Source: an uncultured Candidatus Melainabacteria bacterium
GTDB lineage: Bacteria > Cyanobacteriota > Vampirovibrionia > Gastranaerophilales > Gastranaerophilaceae
Assembly (NCBI GenBank): GCA_934692625.1
Contig: CAKUUC010000001.1
Coordinates: forward strand, 62,001-126,000
Length of the DNA stretch: 64,000 nucleotides
Direction of reading: 5' to 3'
Positions 58,486-64,000 of the stretch are shown piece by piece. A model generated the notes under the pieces. That model was not told the origin of the DNA and made no database searches. It saw nothing but the letters and a program-made list of their open reading frames with translations. Position 1 is the first letter of the stretch, and each line of letters begins with the position of its first letter. Position numbers and translations under genes: made by a program.

Positions 58486-60558
58486 TTATGCATTTTTGTA
58501 GAAATTGAATGTTCTTTCAACGTTTTTAGAAATAACGCCTTTGATAGAATCGTATTCAGTTTGCAATGAAGAGTGTTCGGTATCGATGTTTTTAAGTTCA
58601 AGGTCGTATAGACTGTCTTTTGATTCGATATCGTTCATTGCTCTGTTGTATTCTGCTTCTGCTTTTGAAACAGCCGCATCGTCAGTTTCTTCTGTGATTC
58701 TGGCACATGCTTTGTAATCAAGACCTTGCCATTGGTAAGAAGCATCAACTTGTTCCATTGTAACAATACCGCTTTCTAAAGCGTATTCAATCCATTCAGA
58801 TGATGATGCTAAACCGTTTTCCAAAACTTTGTAACCTTGCATCATTCTGTTAAACATGTTTGTATACCATTGCGCTTTTGCATCAGCGTTGCCTGTGTTG
58901 TTTGTGTCTGTTGAATCTTGCCAAGCATATTTTGGAGTACCATATTCTTCAATAACTTTGTCAACCATGAATTCTTTGATTACGGTTTCAAAGCTTGAAG
59001 AAGGAGTAAGATCTTTAGCAGCCATATAGCGTAACAAAAAGTCAACATCTGTTAAATCTTTGTAAGTCAAATCATAACTGTTACCTGCAGCATCTGTAAA
59101 ACTACCTGCATCTAAGTCTTTTTTTACTTGTTCTATTGAAGTATCATCAAAAACTGTTGATAGGTAAATTTGTTCAGCATTTGCATATTCATAGTAGTAT
59201 TCACTTAAATTCTTTGTAGAACCGTTGAGAGGTTTGTTTAAATCCATTCCTAGAGCTTTCAAGTAATTTCTGTTACCTTCAGCATTTGGATTCTCTTCTC
59301 CATATAATGCTTCTGCAAAGTTTGTACTGTAAGTACTTGCCATGTCTTTCAAAATTTCAGTTAAAATGTTATTCGCAATATCTTTAGCGCCTTCTGTATC
59401 AACAGAAGTTACGTCTGTAGTTGCTGTAATTTTAGGAAGACCGTTGTCGTCAGTACCATTAGTTTTGTATTTTGTAGATTCAACTATATTGTCACCGTCT
59501 TTAGTGTTCATAGTTAAAGAGTTAATACAATCTTCAAGTGAACAATTTGTATTTGCAGAAATTTCAACATTATCACTGCCACCTGTGTATTCAACTTTGG
59601 TAACAGTATTTGTTGCTTCATCAATAGTGAATTGAACACCGTCATCGGTTTTGTAAATCTTTGTTCCTGCTGCAGCGTCAGTTCCTGTTACTTCTGTAAG
59701 TCCGACATCACCTGTTTGTATATAACCGCCTGTGCCATTTGTTTGTACTGAGTTTAACAATTCATTATATCTGTCGTAACCGGTTTTTCCGTCACTATCA
59801 GGTTCGCCTAAACCTATTTGACTGATGATATTATTGTTAAATGCAAATGTATTATCAGAATTATTGAAAGCATTTTTTAATTCTCCCAAAATTCCTACTA
59901 AATCAGAGCTTCTGTATTGCATTTCATAAGCGCCACTGATTGCAGTAACGATTGGAGAGTTAAGGTTATTTGTGAAAACTTTTTCCATTGTTTTTTCAGC
60001 AGCATTATTTAAAGATGTAGTTGCTGACAAATATTTATTATATGCCTTGTCAAAGTTTTCAACTTCTTGAGAATTTTCAAGGCTGTTGTAGTTTTTGTAC
60101 ATTGCTTCCATTTCACTAACAGTAATGTAGTTGAATGGCTCAACATATCCATCATTTGTGATGTTGCCAACTTCTTTAAAATAACTTGTTTCGTAAGTCA
60201 AACCGTGGTATTGAAGGTAAGTGTTTAAATTTTCACCGGATTTCATAAACAATGCAGCTTCATCTTCGCTTACCAACAATTGACCGGCAGCGTTAATAAG
60301 TCCGTATTGTGTGTTGTAAGAACTATAAGCAGTCAAAGCGTTGAAGCTCAAATTTTGCGCTTTTTCAGTTCCGTCCAAGCCATAGTTTGTGAATTTTAAA
60401 GTTGCATTGTTTAATGCATTAATATAGTTTTCACTTGCTTGTGAACTTTCTGTTGATAATCGCATTTTGGCATTGTTAATTGTTTGAGATCTAAGCTCAT
60501 TATCAGCCAATCTTGCAGTTATTGTTAATAATCTTGCTTGTGATGCTGCCAATCCCAT
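58486..60558 (-). CDS. Large unknown protein with conserved terminal helices (690 aa)
   Basis: Not assigned. The N-terminus MGLAASQARLLTITARLADNELRSQ and the C-terminal end LKNIDTEHSSLQTEYDSIKGVISKNVERTFNFYKNA look like conserved helices at the two ends. The middle is long, polar and variable (Thr-, Asp-, Gly-rich, about 240-420). This plan resembles flagellar hook/filament or needle-type proteins, in which terminal helices pair, but I see no sequence match to flagellin. The segment GYIQTGDVGLTEVTGTDAAAGTKIYKTDDGVQFTID could be an inserted domain. No secretion apparatus gene is nearby. It is probably surface-exposed or exported, by inference only. Confidence 0.55.
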   Translation of the reverse strand: MGLAASQARLLTITARLADNELRSQTINNAKMRLSTESSQASENYINALNNATLKFTNYGLDGTEKAQNLSFNALTAYSSYNTQYGLINAAGQLLVSEDEAALFMKSGENLNTYLQYHGLTYETSYFKEVGNITNDGYVEPFNYITVSEMEAMYKNYNSLENSQEVENFDKAYNKYLSATTSLNNAAEKTMEKVFTNNLNSPIVTAISGAYEMQYRSSDLVGILGELKNAFNNSDNTFAFNNNIISQIGLGEPDSDGKTGYDRYNELLNSVQTNGTGGYIQTGDVGLTEVTGTDAAAGTKIYKTDDGVQFTIDEATNTVTKVEYTGGSDNVEISANTNCSLEDCINSLTMNTKDGDNIVESTKYKTNGTDDNGLPKITATTDVTSVDTEGAKDIANNILTEILKDMASTYSTNFAEALYGEENPNAEGNRNYLKALGMDLNKPLNGSTKNLSEYYYEYANAEQIYLSTVFDDTSIEQVKKDLDAGSFTDAAGNSYDLTYKDLTDVDFLLRYMAAKDLTPSSSFETVIKEFMVDKVIEEYGTPKYAWQDSTDTNNTGNADAKAQWYTNMFNRMMQGYKVLENGLASSSEWIEYALESGIVTMEQVDASYQWQGLDYKACARITEETDDAAVSKAEAEYNRAMNDIESKDSLYDLELKNIDTEHSSLQTEYDSIKGVISKNVERTFNFYKNA

Positions 60559-60703
60559 TTTTGCTATATCCTTTCGCTTTTCCTTAAAGTTATCGTATTC
60601 TATATATCGGCGTAATCTTCAATAACTTTAGTGTTTTGAACGATATTGTTACGATTTTGTTACAATAATTTTCTATGGATTTAGCGAAATTTTTAGCAAA
60701 AGA

Positions 60704-60738
60704 AAAATGAACGAATTTGAAATTTATCCGTTCATTTT
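60704..60738 (-). terminator. Hairpin terminator of the Ser/Cys-rich gene
   Basis: AAAATGAACG / CGTTCATTTT stem (60704-60713 and 60729-60738) with a 15-base loop. It lies downstream of the minus-strand gene and is followed by a T-rich run. Confidence 0.65.
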
Positions 60739-60766
60739 ATAATCTATCCATCATAAATAAATTTTA

Positions 60767-61114
60767 TTAACCGAATGATGAGAATGAGCTGCAAGAACTA
60801 GAACCAGAACTTGAACAACTTGCAAAACCACCATCACTGAAGCTTCCGCAATCACCAAGTGTTGCAACAGCAGATGAAAAATCGCTCATAAAGCCACAAT
60901 CACCAAATGATTCACCTTCAGAATAGTCTGAATAGTTAACTTCTGTCGGAGTAGAGAATGAATAAGAATCATATTCACCTGCTGACAAATAGCTTTTGCC
61001 AAAACCCATTGCTAATACACCTGCATTTTCAACTGGATTGTTTTTTGAATTTCCGGTTTTCTTTGCTGATGTTGTGTTAGATGTTTTATTTGTCTCTCCG
61101 AATAGTAAAATCAT
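60767..61114 (-). CDS. Unknown Ser/Gly/Cys-rich small protein (115 aa)
   Basis: Not recognised. The protein has no signal peptide. The first half contains SAKKTGNSKNNPVENAG, and the second half is unusually rich in Ser, Gly and Asp, ending SSSGSSSCSSFSSFG. Four cysteines lie in the Ser/Gly-rich second half. Low-complexity Ser/Cys tails can reflect metal binding or disordered surface proteins. GGAG precedes the ATG. The DNA repeats of TCA/TCT codons here could be prone to length change. Confidence 0.5.
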   Translation of the reverse strand: MILLFGETNKTSNTTSAKKTGNSKNNPVENAGVLAMGFGKSYLSAGEYDSYSFSTPTEVNYSDYSEGESFGDCGFMSDFSSAVATLGDCGSFSDGGFASCSSSGSSSCSSFSSFG

Positions 61115-61253
61115 TTTTTAATCTCCAATGTTTCGTGTTTATTATTTACACTAATATAAAGTATTAGAAATTTATCAAATTTCAGCATGCTCTATTTTCG
61201 TTACAAAAGTTAATATAATTATACTCACATTGATTTACCTATTTACATCCATG

Positions 61254-61268
61254 GGTTGATGTTCAACC
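61254..61268. promoter_or_regulatory. Small palindrome upstream of 61316
   Basis: GGTTGA and TCAACC form perfect 6-bp arms around a 3-base loop, just upstream of a TATTAT -10-like element at 61282-61287. It could be an operator. Low confidence. Confidence 0.3.
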
Positions 61269-61315
61269 TGAAAAATGATTGTATTATAGGTGTGTAGATT
61301 AGGGAGGTAAGGGAA

Positions 61316-61963
61316 TTGAAGAAAGTTTTATTAATATTCACATTCTTAATTACGTTTATATTTACATCAGTTTCAGCGCTTGCTGACGGTAACTATTTAC
61401 ATACTATAACATTGGAAAGAAACGATAGCGGCTATAATGTAATTCTAGGCTCAGATAAAGTTACAAAGGTTACAAAGAAGTCGCCGAAGAGTAATGAACT
61501 AGTGCTAGAAATGAGCGGGATTGAATCTTCAGAATCGGTTAATGCTTTGTATAAAGGGACTAGTAATATCGATGGGCTGATTATTGAAAATACAGCACCA
61601 AACAAATTAAAAATTTCAATTACGGCGAATGATATAGGAAATTCTACAGTTATTATTGACCCGATTAACGGTTCTCCGTCTATTGTTGGTGAAAAATTGC
61701 CAATGGATAAAATATTATGGAGCGTATTTGTGTTGGCTCTTGTAGGTGTGATTGTTAAATTATCAAAAAGTATTACAGAGGAAGAAGAAGGATTAAACAT
61801 TAGAAACGATATTAAAAACCGTGAAATTCAGATGTATAAAAAGTATAGAAAAGATGTTTCTATTTCGCCAATTTACAGTCATAACGGCGATGCAAGATTG
61901 AAAACCATGGTGAAAAAAATAGATAGAAAGATAGACGAAAGATTACTATCAAATATCAAATAA
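61316..61963 (+). CDS. Exported protein with AMIN-like domain and membrane anchor (215 aa)
   Basis: A TTG start with a strong GGGAGG site (61302-61307) gives MKKVLLIFTFLITFIFTSVSALAD, a signal peptide. The following 90 residues (ITLERNDSGYNVILGSDKVTK to NKLKISITANDI) look like a beta-rich AMIN-type domain, a fold found in PilQ and murein amidases. Then come a membrane helix (ILWSVFVLALVGVIVKL) and a basic, helical cytosolic tail of about 70 residues. Such proteins could sit at the cell wall-membrane interface, perhaps with pili. The family match is suggestive, not proven. Confidence 0.6.
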   Translation: MKKVLLIFTFLITFIFTSVSALADGNYLHTITLERNDSGYNVILGSDKVTKVTKKSPKSNELVLEMSGIESSESVNALYKGTSNIDGLIIENTAPNKLKISITANDIGNSTVIIDPINGSPSIVGEKLPMDKILWSVFVLALVGVIVKLSKSITEEEEGLNIRNDIKNREIQMYKKYRKDVSISPIYSHNGDARLKTMVKKIDRKIDERLLSNIK

Positions 61964-62016
61964 AGAATTATTTAAACCTCAAAAGTTAAATATATCCCTA
62001 AAACATTTTATGTCAT

Positions 62017-62041
62017 GCAAGTTTGAAAAAACTTGCTTTTT
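62017..62041 (+). terminator. Intrinsic terminator
   Basis: GCAAGTT / AACTTGC (62017-62023 and 62030-62036) with a 6-base loop and five T after it. It ends the AMIN-like gene. The rest of 61964-62182 is A/T-rich and holds a small hairpin (TGCGC/GCGCA at 62116-62129) but no gene. Confidence 0.8.
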
Positions 62042-62151
62042 ATTTTGAATATATTGTTAAGTTTATTGATTATGTATAGTTACACCTTATAGTTTTTACA
62101 TAAATTAATAAATTGTGCGCTAAAGCGCAAAATTTGCTACAAAAATTACTT

Positions 62152-62171
62152 TATAATAATGTAGGTAAAAT
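62152..62171 (+). promoter_or_regulatory. Shared promoter box, copy 2
   Basis: TATAAT (62152-62157) followed by ATGTAGGTAAAAT (62159-62171), identical over 13 bases to 57500-57512. The start codon at 62183 lies 12 bases after the block, with a weak AAGG in between. Confidence 0.55.
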
Positions 62172-62182
62172 AAGGTATTTTT

Positions 62183-63937
62183 ATGTTTATCAATTCCGCA
62201 TACAATATCAATTCAAAATCTATTCAGGCTTTTCATGGTAGTAAAAATCAAAATTTGATGAATGCTGACATTATTAAGTCTGATAATTACGGACTTGATA
62301 ATGATACTGTCGAAATAAAAAATACAGAAACTTCAGATGGTAATAAAAAATCAAAATTATTAAAATGGGGCACTATTGTTGGTAGTGGAATTGTTGCAAC
62401 GGCAATAGGTTTACTTACTCACAAACATATTTCTACAAAAAATGCTAAAAAGGCTGCCGAAGAACTAAAAAAGATAAAATTACAAGAACTTGAAAATTTA
62501 AGGGCAGAAAAATTAAAAGATGAAGCAAGAATTGCACAGGAAAAGGCACTTAATGCTCAAAAAGAAGCCAGAGAGAAAGCAATCCAAGTTGCAAAGCAAA
62601 AAGCGGAACAAAAGGCTAAAGTAAAGGCAGAAAAGCAAGCAAAACTTGAAGCTGCAAGAAAAGCCGAAACTGCAAACAGAAATTTCAGATATAATACAGA
62701 AAAAGAACTTGCTCAATATATTGACCCAGCGGAGGCAATTAGACTTAATACTCATAAATTAGATAGCGAAAGCCTTGCGGCTTTGGGCAAAAGAATTCAG
62801 GAAAAGATTGAAAAAATAGATGTCTACGACTTTGGTCAAAAAATAAAAGATACTGAACCTCAAACAGTATTTAATGTTGTTTTTGAACAATTTGAAAAAT
62901 GTCATAACAACGGTGGTAATGTGTCTGTTGATGATTTCTTAAAGACATTAGATAATGCAAAATCAAAAATGAATATAACTTATGACGATTTCAGAAGAAA
63001 AGGTTCGTATGGAACTTCAAATATTTATGATAAATTTTCTGATTATAAAAAATATATTGATGAAGTAGCAACAGAAATCAGAGCGACAAATAAAGAGGGT
63101 GAACCCGCTTTGGCTGTTGTTGAAAAGGCATTAAAATCTATTGAAAATAAAAAGATTGTAAGACAAAAATTTGTTAATGAAATTTCTCAACGTTATGACA
63201 AAGAGCTTGAGTTGATTCAAGGTCGTTTGCACTATGATGAAACTAATTTGCCGCCTATTACGCGAAACGTAACTATCAGTAATGAGGAAAAACAAAAACT
63301 TGTTGATGAACTTAACAGTATTATAAAAAGTGGTGGTGAACAATCAAATTATACTGTTGATACACCGTTATCAACATTGCAAGAGGCTTGGAAGAAAAAA
63401 TACATTTCTCTTCCTTTCTCTATGGATAATAAAATTGGCGAAACTGCAATTTTAGATCTTTTCCCTAGATATAGAAGTGGTATAACAAAAATAAATGGAG
63501 AAGATTTCAGATTTAAAACCTCAGGTAATTTTAAATATGAACCATTATATAGACAAATGCACATCGAAAATCCTGAGGAATTCGTAAAACAATTTGAAAA
63601 GATTGGTGGAGAATATGTTCCTGGCAAATTACAATCTTGTTCAAAAGAAAAATTATTCGGTGAAGCCTGGAACGGCACTTATAATTTTACGGAATGGAAT
63701 TCAGGTAATAATGTTAAATTCGTAATTCACCCTAAAGGGGCTATATCTAACGCTGCCGAAATTGGCGAAGGAAAATACGGCTGTTATGAGGCTATTTATT
63801 CCCCAGACTCAAAGTTTAGGATAGTTGGCACAATAAAACGAACTGTTACTCCTGAAATTATTAAAAAAGATATGCCTGATTTCAGAAATCAATTTAACGA
63901 TTTTACAAAATACGAAATTCATTTACAAGAAATTTAG
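62183..63937 (+). CDS. Unknown coiled-coil membrane protein with N-terminal F-H-G motif (584 aa)
   Basis: Not recognised. A polar N-terminus with SIQAFHGSK (F17-H18-G19) is followed by a single membrane helix (about 62-79, LLKWGTIVGSGIVATAIGLLTHK). A charged coiled coil (about 83-168, Lys/Glu/Ala/Gln-rich) comes next, then a large C-terminal soluble region with two parts: about 170-390 (helical) and about 400-584. The latter has KLQSCSKEKLFGEAWNGTYNFTEWNSG and GEGKYGCYEAIYSPDSKFRIVG. No known catalytic signature was seen. The shared promoter box links it to the 116-aa gene at 57527. Confidence 0.65.
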   Translation: MFINSAYNINSKSIQAFHGSKNQNLMNADIIKSDNYGLDNDTVEIKNTETSDGNKKSKLLKWGTIVGSGIVATAIGLLTHKHISTKNAKKAAEELKKIKLQELENLRAEKLKDEARIAQEKALNAQKEAREKAIQVAKQKAEQKAKVKAEKQAKLEAARKAETANRNFRYNTEKELAQYIDPAEAIRLNTHKLDSESLAALGKRIQEKIEKIDVYDFGQKIKDTEPQTVFNVVFEQFEKCHNNGGNVSVDDFLKTLDNAKSKMNITYDDFRRKGSYGTSNIYDKFSDYKKYIDEVATEIRATNKEGEPALAVVEKALKSIENKKIVRQKFVNEISQRYDKELELIQGRLHYDETNLPPITRNVTISNEEKQKLVDELNSIIKSGGEQSNYTVDTPLSTLQEAWKKKYISLPFSMDNKIGETAILDLFPRYRSGITKINGEDFRFKTSGNFKYEPLYRQMHIENPEEFVKQFEKIGGEYVPGKLQSCSKEKLFGEAWNGTYNFTEWNSGNNVKFVIHPKGAISNAAEIGEGKYGCYEAIYSPDSKFRIVGTIKRTVTPEIIKKDMPDFRNQFNDFTKYEIHLQEI

Positions 63938-63954
63938 TCTTGAATGAAATATTT

Positions 63955-64000
63955 TTATTTCTTCAAATAATCAAATCTTCCATCTTTCAGAACCTTGTAT
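63955..64000 (-). CDS. C-terminal end of a minus-strand gene, possibly pilin-like
   Basis: The minus-strand frame ending at 63955 translates to YKVLKDGRFDYLKK before the stop and is open to the window edge. Pilin and pseudopilin-like proteins of this lineage often end with a similar K-D-G-x-x-D-Y-L sequence. Only 14 codons are visible, so the identity is tentative. Confidence 0.4.
   Translation of the reverse strand, partial: YKVLKDGRFDYLKK

Overview
The window looks like a chromosomal segment of a low-GC, non-photosynthetic, anaerobic relative of the cyanobacteria, most likely a gut Gastranaerophilales (Melainabacteria/Vampirovibrionia). This is inference. The ATP synthase genes run a, c, b', b, delta, alpha, gamma, with two different b-type subunits and with beta and epsilon absent; this is the cyanobacterial/plastid arrangement. 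The B12-type radical SAM protein carries a fused DUF2344 region, and two YggT-like proteins are present. There are no photosynthesis or respiratory-chain genes. Rex, an acyl-CoA dehydratase activase-like protein and an Fe-S L-serine dehydratase fit a fermentative anaerobe. Many genes belong to unrecognised, probably lineage-specific families.

Layout. 0-4.4 kb (+): mtnP, two YggT-like membrane proteins and the TrkA/TrkH potassium uptake pair. 4.4-7.6 kb: an RlmD-type rRNA methyltransferase (-), a lipoprotein (+) and a divergent calpain-like cysteine protease (-). 7.7-16.6 kb: a GH13-like glycosidase, a NarL-type response regulator, Maf, a DUF2229 protein, a degenerate HD-GYP protein, an FtsL-like protein with rsmH, and small unknown genes. 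16.9-20.4 kb (+): two large tandem paralogues of unknown function. 20.4-27.1 kb (-): the F1Fo ATP synthase run, then coaE, an RluB-type pseudouridine synthase and a hotdog thioesterase. 27.2-31.5 kb: rex, coaX, a DAACS symporter and queF.

31.6-37.6 kb (+): yraN, a 0.75-kb repeat-rich spacer with a pentanucleotide microsatellite, a small unknown gene, speB, ligA, a membrane protein and a SIMPL protein. 37.7-43.0 kb: apt, a membrane glycosyltransferase, and a MarR/HlyD/TolC efflux locus with a palindromic operator but no inner-membrane pump. 43.1-46.4 kb (-): a PfkB kinase and pnp. 46.7-50.1 kb (+): two coupled unknown proteins, folP and an MCE protein. 50.1-57.4 kb (-): sdaAA/sdaAB, small membrane proteins, an RNase E/G, the radical SAM protein and small unknowns. 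57.5-64 kb: yajQ and several lineage-specific proteins, including a 690-aa protein with hook-like architecture and a 584-aa coiled-coil membrane protein. The end of a minus-strand gene lies at the right edge.

The most unusual signals are these: a short N-terminal F-x-G motif shared by five otherwise unrelated unknown proteins; a matching promoter box in front of two unknown genes; a family of 71-bp palindromic intergenic repeats; a perfect 16-bp hairpin that buries the coaX ribosome binding site; and two signalling or proteolytic proteins with altered or divergent active sites. No rRNA, tRNA, CRISPR array, transposase or prophage gene was seen.
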